Part shown: positions 1 through 7,753 of the stretch, in pieces
Layout: each line of letters opens with the position of its first letter
Numbering within the stretch: position 1 is the stretch's first letter
DNA from: Flavobacteriales bacterium UBA5869
GTDB taxonomy: Bacteria > Bacteroidota > Bacteroidia > Flavobacteriales_D > Crocinitomicaceae
Direction of reading: 5' to 3'
DNA length: 9,989 bases
NCBI GenBank assembly: GCA_002432565.1
Contig: DJFP01000136.1
Coordinates: 10,443 to 20,431 of the forward strand
Made by a program: the position numbers and the translations under genes
The notes under the pieces: generated by a model
What the model was told of the DNA's origin: nothing
What the model saw: only the letters and a program-made list of their open reading frames with translations
The model's database searches: none

Positions 1-4
1 TTCC

Positions 5-757
5 TTAGGACTTTGATTTCAGGTAAGCTTCTACCTGCTGAAGCACCTCTCGTTTTTTTCTCCGGGGAAGAAATACTTCAAAGTCATTGGTTTTTAATCC
101 GATATATCCCGATCCGCCCTGGTCGCAGCTGACAATATCATCCAGGTTAATAATAACGGATTGACTCGCGCGGATGAGGTAGGGTATGTCCTGATACTCA
201 CTTTCCAGCGAACTGAGTGATTTGGACAGCAAGTATGATTCTCCGTTCTTACAGAAAATAGTGGTATACCCTCCCGATTGTCCGACCATGTATGCAACAC
301 TTGAACAGTTAACGTAGAACGTCTTTTTGTTCTTAATTACCGCAATTTTGGAACGGTCGTCCCGTTGTTTTTTCACCGAATGAAGCAATTCCTTTTCAGA
401 GATCCGTTTTTTTGCTTTTTCAATGGCGGAACAAAAACGGTCTTTATCGATAGGTTTCAGAACATAATCAATAACAGAGTGCTCGAATGCCTGAAGGGCA
501 AATTGTTCGAATCCGGTAACAAGGATTACTTCAAATGTGCGTTTTTTGAGTTGTTTCAACAAATCGAAACCGGTACTGTCCGGCATCAGAATATCTAAAA
601 ACAATAAATCGGTGTTTCCCTGGATCTGCCTGCTTTCCAAAAAAGTGTTCAAATTGTCGGACTCACCGATAATCGTTATTTCAGGGTAATATTTTTGAAC
701 CAGGATTTGAAGGACTTCCCGATTTGCTTGTTCATCATCTATTATAAAGGCCTTCAT
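5..757 (-). CDS. LytTR-family response regulator
   Basis: Cytoplasmic response regulator of the LytR/AlgR type: phosphorylation of the receiver domain by the partner kinase is expected to control DNA binding by the C-terminal LytTR domain. The 250 residues fit the usual family length. Residues 1-120 are a receiver (REC) domain with the acidic pair D7-D8, the likely phospho-acceptor D55 in LFLDILMPD, the switch threonine T81 and the conserved lysine K101 in the VLKP motif. Residues about 137-245 are a LytTR domain, recognisable from the KTFYVNCSSVAYMVG strand region and the RASQSVIINLDDIV stretch. The ATG overlaps the stop of the upstream kinase gene as ATGA, which both fixes the start and suggests translational coupling. 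No terminator is visible because the stop codon lies five bases from the window edge. The target genes are not identifiable here. Confidence 0.93.
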   Translation of the reverse strand: MKAFIIDDEQANREVLQILVQKYYPEITIIGESDNLNTFLESRQIQGNTDLLFLDILMPDSTGFDLLKQLKKRTFEVILVTGFEQFALQAFEHSVIDYVLKPIDKDRFCSAIEKAKKRISEKELLHSVKKQRDDRSKIAVIKNKKTFYVNCSSVAYMVGQSGGYTTIFCKNGESYLLSKSLSSLESEYQDIPYLIRASQSVIINLDDIVSCDQGGSGYIGLKTNDFEVFLPRRKKREVLQQVEAYLKSKS

Positions 758-3627
758 GGTTTTGTTGACAGATAAATTTGAGGACTGAATACGAATGTGA
801 CTGTTGTTCCTGAAGTTGAGCTGAAAATCTCCATGGAAGCTACGGTTTTTTGGAATTGCTCATTGAGTGAATCGATTCGTTCAGAGATTAATTGATTGCC
901 TTTTGATAAATGATCTTCACTTAAGTTAGAAGAATTGAACCCCGGACCGTTGTCACTAATTTGTACAACTAATTCCTGTTCTTGATTCGTCTTAAATGAA
1001 AACTTAAGTTCCGGGTTATTTTCCTGGAACTTCAAACCATGCCAGATGGCATTTTCCAAAATGGGTTGAAGCAGAAGAGAAGGGAACTTAAACTCGTTAA
1101 GTTGGCTTTCCGAAAGCTCAATTTCCTTAAGAATCTTAAAACGGTCCCTGAAACGCAGTAATTCCAGTTCCAGGTAAGCATCTACGAGCTCCAATTCTTG
1201 TTTAAGAGATATGAATTGCGCTTCACTGTAATACAAGATTTTACGCATCAGGAAACTGAATTTAGCCAGGTATTGCGCAGCACGGTCGTTATCACCTTTC
1301 AGAATTAATGCCTGGATAGCTGCAAGTCCGTTACTCAGGAAATGTGGGTTTACCTGTGCTTTGACAGCTAGCAGTTTGTATTCGTTCAATTTGCTTTCCA
1401 ATTCGGCGCGTTCGGTACTTCTTTTTTTTCGACGAAGTTTCAGAAGTAGGAAAACAGACAAGATCAATGAAATAAGCAGGGTTCCGGCTACGATGAAAAA
1501 CAAAGTGCTTTCCCAAAAAGTCTTTTCAATGGTAAACCGATAGATTTTCAAAATGTTAAAATGGATTTTGCCATTGATGACAGGATAAACTTCCAGTTTA
1601 TAATCCCCGCTTTTCAGCGCGTCAAAATTGATTTGTGTTCCTTCTACAATTTGGTCGATGGTATTTTCTCCTTTTGATGATAATTTGTAATAGAGATCTG
1701 TTTTATCAATACCGAATTTAAGAATGTCAAAGTCGAGTGAGAGGGACGTACCCGGTTCAATGTTAGCAGGTAAAAATGGTTTTTTTGTTTTACCCAACCC
1801 GACAGAATTCAGAATAACAGTTATTTGTTCCTTTTTGTAGCCTTGTAATTTGGTAATGATCAGATCTTTGTCGTAAGATATGAATAGGTTGTTCTGAAGT
1901 ATAAAAACACTTTTTGTTTCACCGTTAAAAACTTTAATCCATTCATTTTTTTTCCGACGCTTCAGGGGGTGGATAAAAATACCGTCATTTCCTTGTACAA
2001 TGAGATTGTTTTTGTGAATAAAACCGTTCATAACAGAAACACTTGGGGCGGTGATCTTTTTTATCCGGATATTCTCTTTGAAAATATAGATTCCATGGTA
2101 CCTTGAAAAAACAACTAATTCCCCTGATGAAGCTTTTTTTATAGCTCTGACGGCATATTCCTTTCCGAAAAAAGGCGAACGAGTATATTTATCTGTTTTT
2201 ACATTCAAATGGAATAATCCTTCATCGGTCCCAAAAAGGATAATGGAATCATTTAAACGGGTGTGGCATCGAAAGTTGCTTATTTTAATTTGCTTTGATT
2301 CCAAATAATGTTGCTCATACGTTTTTGATTTCCAGTCTTGCAGAGTTATTTTTCGAAGCATGTATCGTTCAATACAATAGAAATTGTTTTTGTCAATAAT
2401 TAAACCGACATAAAAGCATCGTGGGTCTGTGACCTTCCTGATTAATCGAAAATTCCGGTCATAGCAATAGATACCTTGGGTTGAAGTGAATAACAGGGAT
2501 TTACCTAGCGGATTAATTTCCCATATAGCATTCGGTATACCAATTTTTTCTGCGTAACCCATTGAATCGATCTTTGCCATTTTGGAGAAATGATCATAAT
2601 CATACTGGTAAATCTCACCGGAAGCAGTGCCTATGAAATTAAAAGGAGGGATCCGTAATACCGATGAAACAGTAGTGTTTTTATAAATCCGATTGTGGAT
2701 ATTAGAGCAGATAAAAAGGCCTTTTCGATTAAATGAGACCGCAATTCCATTAGATCTGAGCGGTGAAACTCCGGCAACGAGTTCACCTTTAAAATGATGT
2801 TGTAAAATGTTTCCTTTTAAATCCAATTCGAAAAGTCCATCATAGCCGCAGAGCCAGATCCGATTATAAAAAGATTCGATGAAAAGGATTCCGGTTAAGC
2901 TCATTTGGGAGACAGTTTTCCCTTTTTTTCTGAATAACACCGAATTGATGATCATATAGGTCGTTTCTCCAACGGTAATCTGGTCTTCCCGGTTGACAGG
3001 AGATGTTTTAGTATTCAGATTGAAATGTTGCCCGGACTCTGGGAATTGAACTGAAACCTCTTTCTGATGTATAAAACGATGTTCGTGACGGTGTTTTATA
3101 AATGGAAATTCGTGCCCCGAATCGTATACATATTTAAAATTATAGTTACCCGGATCAATATTGTGATAGAAGCGATTTACTTTTTTTGATCGAAAGGAAT
3201 ATTTCAAATAATTCTGGTGAGAAATAATGTATAAGCCACTTTTTGTCCAATGAAGTTTGGTTAAACCTTGATAAGCGTCAGGCAGTTTTTTCGGCCCGAT
3301 TCGAATAGCTTTATTACCTTCCAGTTTCAATATTTGGAACTTGGCGTTGAGCATGTAGATGATCCCATCAGGACTCTTTTCAAAATCATAAATAATTCGT
3401 TCCTCAATCGGAAGATTCATGCAGATGGGAATACATTTTTCCCCATCGTATCTGACAGGCCCGTATTGCGTGCTGATGAGCAAATATCCCGCTTTGTCAC
3501 AAATGATGTCGTAACATTCTTTGGATAATAACCCCTGGTTGTGATCGAGGTATTCTCCATATAATTCTTGTCCCTTTGCCGATTGGATAAGGATAAAAAC
3601 AAAGATTATGGAATATACAAACTTCAC
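754..3627 (-). CDS. Beta-propeller sensor histidine kinase, LytS/His_kinase type
   Basis: Membrane sensor kinase expected to phosphorylate the LytTR regulator encoded directly downstream. A signal peptide covers residues 1 to about 19 (cleavage near SAKG/QE). A long periplasmic sensor follows to about residue 620. Its first blade, residues 31-61, matches the two-component-regulator propeller pattern (GLLSKECYDII, ISTQYGPVRYDG); later blades are degenerate. Residues about 628-700 look like the Y_Y_Y Ig-like domain, and a single membrane span lies at about 708-731. The cytoplasmic part has a His_kinase box, QVNPHFLSNGL, with phospho-acceptor H762, then a HATPase with N-box ENAIWHG (N859) and DNGPGF at 892-897. 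The last G-box is a variant, SKGNQLISERI (908-918), so the exact ATP-lid sequence is unusual. The start is GTG: an in-frame TAA lies 12 bases upstream, the only nearby ATG is out of frame, and the GTG gives a proper signal peptide (MKFVYSIIFVF). An A8 run encodes the basic juxtamembrane segment (+ strand 1422-1429). The ligand is unknown. Confidence 0.92.
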   Translation of the reverse strand: MKFVYSIIFVFILIQSAKGQELYGEYLDHNQGLLSKECYDIICDKAGYLLISTQYGPVRYDGEKCIPICMNLPIEERIIYDFEKSPDGIIYMLNAKFQILKLEGNKAIRIGPKKLPDAYQGLTKLHWTKSGLYIISHQNYLKYSFRSKKVNRFYHNIDPGNYNFKYVYDSGHEFPFIKHRHEHRFIHQKEVSVQFPESGQHFNLNTKTSPVNREDQITVGETTYMIINSVLFRKKGKTVSQMSLTGILFIESFYNRIWLCGYDGLFELDLKGNILQHHFKGELVAGVSPLRSNGIAVSFNRKGLFICSNIHNRIYKNTTVSSVLRIPPFNFIGTASGEIYQYDYDHFSKMAKIDSMGYAEKIGIPNAIWEINPLGKSLLFTSTQGIYCYDRNFRLIRKVTDPRCFYVGLIIDKNNFYCIERYMLRKITLQDWKSKTYEQHYLESKQIKISNFRCHTRLNDSIILFGTDEGLFHLNVKTDKYTRSPFFGKEYAVRAIKKASSGELVVFSRYHGIYIFKENIRIKKITAPSVSVMNGFIHKNNLIVQGNDGIFIHPLKRRKKNEWIKVFNGETKSVFILQNNLFISYDKDLIITKLQGYKKEQITVILNSVGLGKTKKPFLPANIEPGTSLSLDFDILKFGIDKTDLYYKLSSKGENTIDQIVEGTQINFDALKSGDYKLEVYPVINGKIHFNILKIYRFTIEKTFWESTLFFIVAGTLLISLILSVFLLLKLRRKKRSTERAELESKLNEYKLLAVKAQVNPHFLSNGLAAIQALILKGDNDRAAQYLAKFSFLMRKILYYSEAQFISLKQELELVDAYLELELLRFRDRFKILKEIELSESQLNEFKFPSLLLQPILENAIWHGLKFQENNPELKFSFKTNQEQELVVQISDNGPGFNSSNLSEDHLSKGNQLISERIDSLNEQFQKTVASMEIFSSTSGTTVTFVFSPQIYLSTKP

Positions 3628-3919
3628 ATTGCAAGATTACGTAAAAGAGACGATAATTGTTTATCGCCTCCGGTAGCTAACTTAATCAATTTAGGTAGTG
3701 ATGTGTCGAGAGTGAATGAAGTCCTGTTTAATAACCAATCTGCTATTACAGGTACAAATAGAGTGATTTACTGCGTTTCTAACTGACCAAAAAATGGAAG
3801 AAATGACCATTTGATGAATTAGTGGTTGTTTTGAGGTGTTGGGGATATTTTTTTCGACAGGCGTGTCATACTCTGAATTTGACTTATCTTTGAGGCGTTA
3901 GAAAAGAAAAAACGATTAC
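3628..3919. other. Divergent intergenic region between sensor kinase and icmF
   Basis: 292 bp separate the start codons of the two divergent genes. The icmF-proximal end holds a Bacteroidota-type promoter, annotated separately. A 6-bp inverted repeat (AAATGG at 3792-3797, CCATTT at 3807-3812, 9-nt spacer) lies about 75 bp upstream of that promoter's -7 box. It could be a weak hairpin or an operator half-site pair, but it is short enough to be chance. On the minus side the only -7-like sequence is TAATCTTG (complement of 3632-3639), four bases before the GTG start and without a convincing -33 partner. I see no credible small gene in the region. Confidence 0.6.
3863..3892 (+). promoter_or_regulatory. 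Candidate Bacteroidota-type promoter of icmF
   Basis: TATCTTTG at 3885-3892 is an exact match to the Bacteroidota -7 consensus TAnnTTTG. At the expected 19-bp spacing, GTG at 3863-3865 is a one-mismatch version of the -33 TTG, so the upstream element is weak. Transcription would start near 3897-3899, leaving a leader of about 20 nt before the ATG at 3920. The leader is A-rich (AAAAGAAAAAAC) and lacks a Shine-Dalgarno sequence, which is normal for this phylum. The call rests on the -7 match and position only. Confidence 0.6.
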
Positions 3920-6900
3920 ATGGAGCAACAAGCACCCTACAAATCCAAAAATAACATCCGAATTGTTACAGCAGCATCGCTGTTTGACGGACATGATGCA
4001 GCGATTAATATCATGCGCCGTATTATCCAGTCGACAGGTTGTGAGGTAATCCACCTGGGACACGATCGTTCAGTAGAAGAAGTAGTTGACACTGCGATCC
4101 AGGAAGATGCGCAGGCTATTGCAATGACTTCTTACCAGGGCGGACATACCGAGTACTTTAAGTACATGTATGATTTGTTAAAGGAAAAAGGTGCTCCGCA
4201 TATCAAAATCTTCGGTGGAGGAGGAGGAACGATCCTGCTTTCCGAAATTGAAGAACTGCAAAATTACGGGATCACGCGTTTGTACCATCCGGATGACGGA
4301 CGTGCACTTGGATTACAGGGAATGATCAACGATTTGGTTGAACGTTCCGATTACCCGGTTGGAGATGTTCTGAACGGTGAAATAAACCATTTGGCTGAAA
4401 AACACGTTCCGTCGATTGCCCGTTTGATTTCGGCTGCGGAAAATTACCCGGAAATGGCTGCGCCGGTCATGAAGCAGGTTCACGAAATGGCTGCTAAGAA
4501 TGATGTTCCTGTTTTAGGGATCACCGGTACAGGTGGTGCCGGGAAATCTTCGTTGGTAGATGAGCTGGTGCGCAGGTTTTTGATGGATTTCACGGATAAG
4601 CAGATCGCAGTTGTTTCAGTTGATCCGTCAAAAAGAAAAACCGGAGGTGCATTGTTGGGAGACCGGATTCGTATGAATGCGATCAAAAACAGCCGTGTTT
4701 ATATGCGTTCTCTGGCAACCCGCCAGTCAAACCTGGCTTTGTCCAAGCATGTTGCTGAAGCGATCCAGATTTTAAAAGCAGCAAATTACGACCTGATTAT
4801 TTTGGAAACTTCCGGTATCGGTCAGTCAGATACAGAGATCTTAGATCACTCAGATGTTTCTTTATACGTAATGACTCCGGAATATGGAGCGGCTACACAG
4901 CTGGAAAAAATCGACATGCTGGATTTTGCGGATGTGATAGCATTGAATAAATTCGATAAAAGAGGAGCTTTGGATGCTTTGAGAGATGTCCGCAAGCAAT
5001 TCCAGCGTAACCACAATTTGTGGGATAAACCGGTAGATGAAATGCCTGTTTTCGGTACGATCGCTTCTCAGTTCAACGATCCCGGAATGAATACCCTGTA
5101 TAAGGTAATCATGGACAAGGTCAAGGAAAAAACGAATGCACCTTTGGATTCGAAATTCGAGATCACCAAAGAAATGTCTGAAAAGATTTTCGTTATTCCG
5201 CCGGATAGAACGCGATATTTGTCTGAGATCTCAGAGAACAACCGCAATTTTGACAAGTGGGTAAATAAGCAGGTAGATGTGGCTGATAAATTGTATGGTT
5301 TGCAGCGTTCTATCGAAACACTTCAGGCGAGCTCCATGGATGACAAGGATCGTTTGGTGAAAGGTGTTCAGGAAGCATTTGAAACGGTGAAACGTGACCT
5401 GGATCCGCATAACTGGCAGATCCTGGAGGCTTGGGAATCAAAAAAAGCTTCATATGCCGCACCTGAATTTATTTTCAAAGTACGCGATAAAGAATTGAGA
5501 ATGGCTACGCATACGGAATCCTTGTCTCATACGCAGATTCCGAAAGTCGCACTTCCGAAATTCAAGTCCTGGGGAGATATTCTGCGCTGGTCACTACAGG
5601 AAAATGTTCCGGGAGAATTCCCTTATACATCCGGATTATTCCCTTTCAAAAGAGAAGGAGAAGATCCGACCCGTATGTTTGCCGGTGAGGGTGGACCTGA
5701 AAGAACGAACCGCCGTTTCCATTACGTGAGTTTGGGAATGCCTGCAAAACGCTTGTCTACGGCATTTGACTCGGTTACTCTATATGGAAACGATCCGGAT
5801 TTGAGACCTGATATTTACGGGAAAGTAGGAAACTCGGGGGTTTCAATCTGTTGTTTGGACGATGCGAAGAAATTGTATTCGGGATTTGATTTATCACATC
5901 CGGCTACCTCCGTTTCCATGACCATCAACGGACCGGCTCCAATGCTCCTTGGATTTTTCATGAATGCGGCGATTGACCAGAATTGTGAGAAATACATCAA
6001 GGCTAACGGGCTGGAAAAAGAAGTAGAAGCAAAAATTGCAGCCATTTATAAAGCAAAAGGAGTTGAAAGACCAAAATACCAGGGAGCACTTCCGGAAGGA
6101 AATGACGGGTTAGGTCTGATGCTTTTGGGGGTAACCGGAGACCAGGTACTTCCTGCAGACATATATGCAGAAATTAAAACGGAGACTTTAAAGCAGGTTC
6201 GAGGAACTGTGCAGGCAGATATCCTGAAAGAAGACCAGGCGCAGAATACCTGTATCTTTTCTACGGAATTCGCATTGCGCTTAATGGGTGACGTACAGCA
6301 ATATTTTATTGAAAAACAGGTGCGTAATTTCTATTCGGTTTCTATTTCCGGATACCACATTGCGGAAGCGGGTGCAAATCCTATTACGCAGCTGGCATTT
6401 ACGCTGGCTAACGGGTTCACCTATGTGGAATACTATCTGAGCCGTGGAATGGATATCAATGCATTCGGACCGAACTTATCTTTCTTCTTCTCCAATGGAA
6501 TTGATCCTGAATACGCCGTTATAGGTCGTGTCGCAAGAAGAATTTGGGCAAAAGCACTGGCAAAGAAATACGGAGCAAATGCACGTGCACAGATGTTGAA
6601 ATACCACATTCAAACCTCCGGGCGCTCATTACACGCACAGGAAATTGATTTCAATGATATTCGTACAACCTTACAGGCTTTGTATGCGATTTATGATAAC
6701 TGTAATTCATTGCATACAAATGCGTATGATGAGGCAATTACCACTCCGACAGAGGAATCAGTGCGCAGGGCAATGGCTATCCAGCTGATCATTAACCGTG
6801 AGCTTGGATTGGCGAAAAATGAGAACCCGCTTCAGGGTTCATTCATCATTGAAGAACTGACCGATTTGGTGGAAGAAGCTGTATTATCTGAGTTTGACCG

Positions 6901-7300
6901 TATTACAGAGCGCGGTGGAGTATTGGGCGCAATGGAAACGATGTACCAGCGCTCAAAAATCCAGGAGGAATCTTTGTATTACGAAACCTTGAAGCACAAC
7001 GGAGATTTCCCGATTATCGGTGTAAATACCTTCTTAAGCTCAAAAGGTTCGCCTACGGTTGAACCGAAAGAGGTCATCCGGGCTTCTGAAGAAGAAAAGC
7101 AGTACCAGATTACCATGCTGAATGCTTTGCACGAGAGTCATAAAGATAAACTGGAAGCTATGCTGAGTGAACTGCAGCGCACTGCGATCCAGAACAAGAA
7201 TATCTTCGAGCAATTAATGGAAGTGTGTAAATACGCTTCACTGGGACAGATCACAAAATCCCTGTTTGAGGTGGGGGGGCAGTACCGCAGAAATATGTAA
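3920..7300 (+). CDS. icmF: Fused isobutyryl-CoA mutase (B12-dependent, with G-protein chaperone)
   Basis: Cytoplasmic adenosylcobalamin enzyme that interconverts isobutyryl-CoA and n-butyryl-CoA by radical carbon-skeleton rearrangement; characterised IcmF proteins also act on isovaleryl/pivalyl-CoA. The domain order is typical of IcmF and the 1126 aa are close to the family's roughly 1100. Residues about 12-145 form the B12-binding domain with cobalt-ligand H25 in [15 protein letters not shown], and the glycine run FGGGGGT. Residues about 190-420 form a MeaB-like GTPase with Walker A GTGGAGKS (203-210), [29 protein letters not shown] and base-specificity motif NKFD (343-346); it would handle cofactor loading and protection. 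After a linker, residues about 540-1100 form the mutase barrel, with [14 protein letters not shown] (H813). F574 (SGLFPF) and Q775 (DQAQNTC) sit where methylmalonyl-CoA mutase has Tyr and Arg, arguing for the IcmF specificity. The ATG gives a normal N-terminus 20-odd bases after a promoter. No mutase subunit or other B12 gene is adjacent, as expected for a self-contained fusion. A G7 run near the 3' end is noted in findings. Confidence 0.96.
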   Translation: MEQQAPYKSKNNIRIVTAASLFDGHDAAINIMRRIIQSTGCEVIHLGHDRSVEEVVDTAIQEDAQAIAMTSYQGGHTEYFKYMYDLLKEKGAPHIKIFGGGGGTILLSEIEELQNYGITRLYHPDDGRALGLQGMINDLVERSDYPVGDVLNGEINHLAEKHVPSIARLISAAENYPEMAAPVMKQVHEMAAKNDVPVLGITGTGGAGKSSLVDELVRRFLMDFTDKQIAVVSVDPSKRKTGGALLGDRIRMNAIKNSRVYMRSLATRQSNLALSKHVAEAIQILKAANYDLIILETSGIGQSDTEILDHSDVSLYVMTPEYGAATQLEKIDMLDFADVIALNKFDKRGALDALRDVRKQFQRNHNLWDKPVDEMPVFGTIASQFNDPGMNTLYKVIMDKVKEKTNAPLDSKFEITKEMSEKIFVIPPDRTRYLSEISENNRNFDKWVNKQVDVADKLYGLQRSIETLQASSMDDKDRLVKGVQEAFETVKRDLDPHNWQILEAWESKKASYAAPEFIFKVRDKELRMATHTESLSHTQIPKVALPKFKSWGDILRWSLQENVPGEFPYTSGLFPFKREGEDPTRMFAGEGGPERTNRRFHYVSLGMPAKRLSTAFDSVTLYGNDPDLRPDIYGKVGNSGVSICCLDDAKKLYSGFDLSHPATSVSMTINGPAPMLLGFFMNAAIDQNCEKYIKANGLEKEVEAKIAAIYKAKGVERPKYQGALPEGNDGLGLMLLGVTGDQVLPADIYAEIKTETLKQVRGTVQADILKEDQAQNTCIFSTEFALRLMGDVQQYFIEKQVRNFYSVSISGYHIAEAGANPITQLAFTLANGFTYVEYYLSRGMDINAFGPNLSFFFSNGIDPEYAVIGRVARRIWAKALAKKYGANARAQMLKYHIQTSGRSLHAQEIDFNDIRTTLQALYAIYDNCNSLHTNAYDEAITTPTEESVRRAMAIQLIINRELGLAKNENPLQGSFIIEELTDLVEEAVLSEFDRITERGGVLGAMETMYQRSKIQEESLYYETLKHNGDFPIIGVNTFLSSKGSPTVEPKEVIRASEEEKQYQITMLNALHESHKDKLEAMLSELQRTAIQNKNIFEQLMEVCKYASLGQITKSLFEVGGQYRRNM

Positions 7301-7317
7301 TGCTCAATTTTTATTTG

Positions 7318-7359
7318 AAACACCCTTTTTGTTACCAACGAAAAGGGTGTTTTTGTTTT
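7318..7359 (+). terminator. Rho-independent terminator of icmF
   Basis: A perfect 12-bp stem, AAACACCCTTTT (7318-7329) with AAAAGGGTGTTT (7341-7352), closes an 11-nt loop. The loop can pair further (GTT with AAC). It is followed by a T-rich tail, TTTGTTTT. It begins 18 bases after the icmF stop. The A-rich 5' arm mirrors the T-rich 3' arm, so it may also work against leftward transcription. Confidence 0.9.
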
Positions 7360-7401
7360 AAAACCAACTAAAAACCTGTTTTTTTGTTGGTTTTATTATT
7401 T
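7359..7401 (+). terminator. Second terminator-like hairpin, tandem to the first
   Basis: A 10-bp stem, TAAAACCAAC (7359-7368) with GTTGGTTTTA (7386-7395), is extended internally by an AAAAA/TTTTT pairing around a CCTG loop with a small asymmetric bulge. It is followed by TTATTTTTTG. It starts at the end of the first terminator's T-tail and would catch read-through. It is nearly as A-flanked as T-flanked, so it may act on both strands. Confidence 0.65.
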
Positions 7402-7494
7402 TTTGTATTTAGAGATATTCCGGTAAAAAATAAATGTTCTCACTGTTCGGATGAATATGTCAAAGTAACTCATTCATCAAAAAGTGATAGGGAA

Positions 7495-7520
7495 GGGGAT
7501 TGATTGTCAGATCAGTCCCC
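7495..7520. repeat. GC-capped inverted repeat (hairpin), role unknown
   Basis: GGGGATTGAT (7495-7504) can pair with ATCAGTCCCC (7511-7520) over 10 bp with one G-T wobble, closing a 6-nt loop (TGTCAG). It stands out because four G-C pairs cap it within very AT-rich DNA. No T-run follows on either strand, so it does not read as a standard terminator. It could be an RNA structure, a protein-binding site or part of a small RNA. Confidence 0.55.
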
Positions 7521-7647
7521 CTCATGAATCAGTTCAAATGTTAAATTTTAAATTTTTTTAAGCGTTATTTTTTAGGACAAGACTGTTGATTTTTTTTATA
7601 AATCCTTTTCGATTGACTAATTTCTTAATTTGAGTGAATATTTTCTG

Positions 7648-7661
7648 TTGTTTAAAAACAA
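7648..7661. repeat. 14-bp AT-rich palindrome, possible operator
   Basis: TTGTTT and AAACAA arms flank a central AA, forming a dyad about 90 bp upstream of the next gene's start. It has the size of a dimeric regulator site. In DNA this AT-rich, such palindromes also arise by chance, so a regulatory role is only a suggestion. Confidence 0.25.
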
Positions 7662-7712
7662 ACAAAATGTTATATAATCCCTAACAATTTAGTTATAGAT
7701 TTTTCACGGTTA

Positions 7713-7743
7713 TTTGACATATATTTAACCCGCTATAACTTTA
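7713..7743 (+). promoter_or_regulatory. Candidate Bacteroidota-type promoter for the secreted-protein pair
   Basis: TTTG at 7713-7716 (within TTTGACA) is a good -33 element. TAACTTTA at 7736-7743 matches the -7 consensus TAnnTTTG at all but the last base. The 19-bp spacing is as expected. Transcription would begin near 7748-7750, giving a leader of only a few bases before the ATG at 7754. A sigma70 reading (TTGACA with TATAAT at 7744-7749) has a 24-bp spacer and is unlikely. Confidence 0.6.
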
Positions 7744-7753
7744 TATAATTCTA

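Larger units (their letters stand above)
7301..7753. other. 453-bp gene-free intergenic region with hairpins
   Basis: AT-rich stretch between icmF and the secreted-protein pair; no open frame here looks coding. From left to right it holds two successive terminator-like hairpins (7318-7359 and 7359-7401), an unexplained GC-capped hairpin (7495-7520), a poorly structured AT-rich part with several T-runs (about 7540-7640), a 14-bp palindrome (7648-7661) and a promoter candidate just before 7754. Each is listed separately. A looser inverted repeat, GATGAAT (7450-7456) and ATTCATC (7472-7478), lies just before the GC-capped hairpin. No tRNA, riboswitch family or repeat array was recognised. Confidence 0.6.

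Noticed and set aside
3568..3786. 72-codon plus-strand frame overlapping the 5' end of the kinase gene, with a plausible-looking tail (NEVLFNNQSAITGTNRVIYC)
   Set aside because: Half of it is antisense to the kinase signal-peptide region, it has no recognisable domain, and no promoter or suitable start lies near it. The part outside the kinase gene has no in-frame ATG. A decayed gene fragment cannot be excluded but is not supported.
3792..3812. Short inverted repeat AAATGG/CCATTT as a terminator
   Set aside because: The stem is only 6 bp, A/T-rich and not followed by a T-run; there is also no gene ending nearby.
4480..6045. Three minus-strand frames of 62-76 codons
   Set aside because: All are antisense to icmF, whose product is unmistakable over its full length; they show no family features.
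3920..7300. Annotation as methylmalonyl-CoA mutase
   Set aside because: The fused MeaB-like GTPase between the B12 domain and the barrel, plus Phe574 and Gln775, are features of IcmF rather than of methylmalonyl-CoA mutase.
7714..7749. Sigma70-style promoter TTGACA with TATAAT
   Set aside because: The spacer is 24 bp, far from the optimum, and the organism's other signals are Bacteroidota-type; the TTTG/TAnnTTTG reading fits the spacing better.
7301..7753. CRISPR array, tRNA or mobile-element remnant in the long intergenic region
   Set aside because: No regularly spaced direct repeats, cloverleaf-like segment, terminal inverted repeats or transposase fragments were seen.
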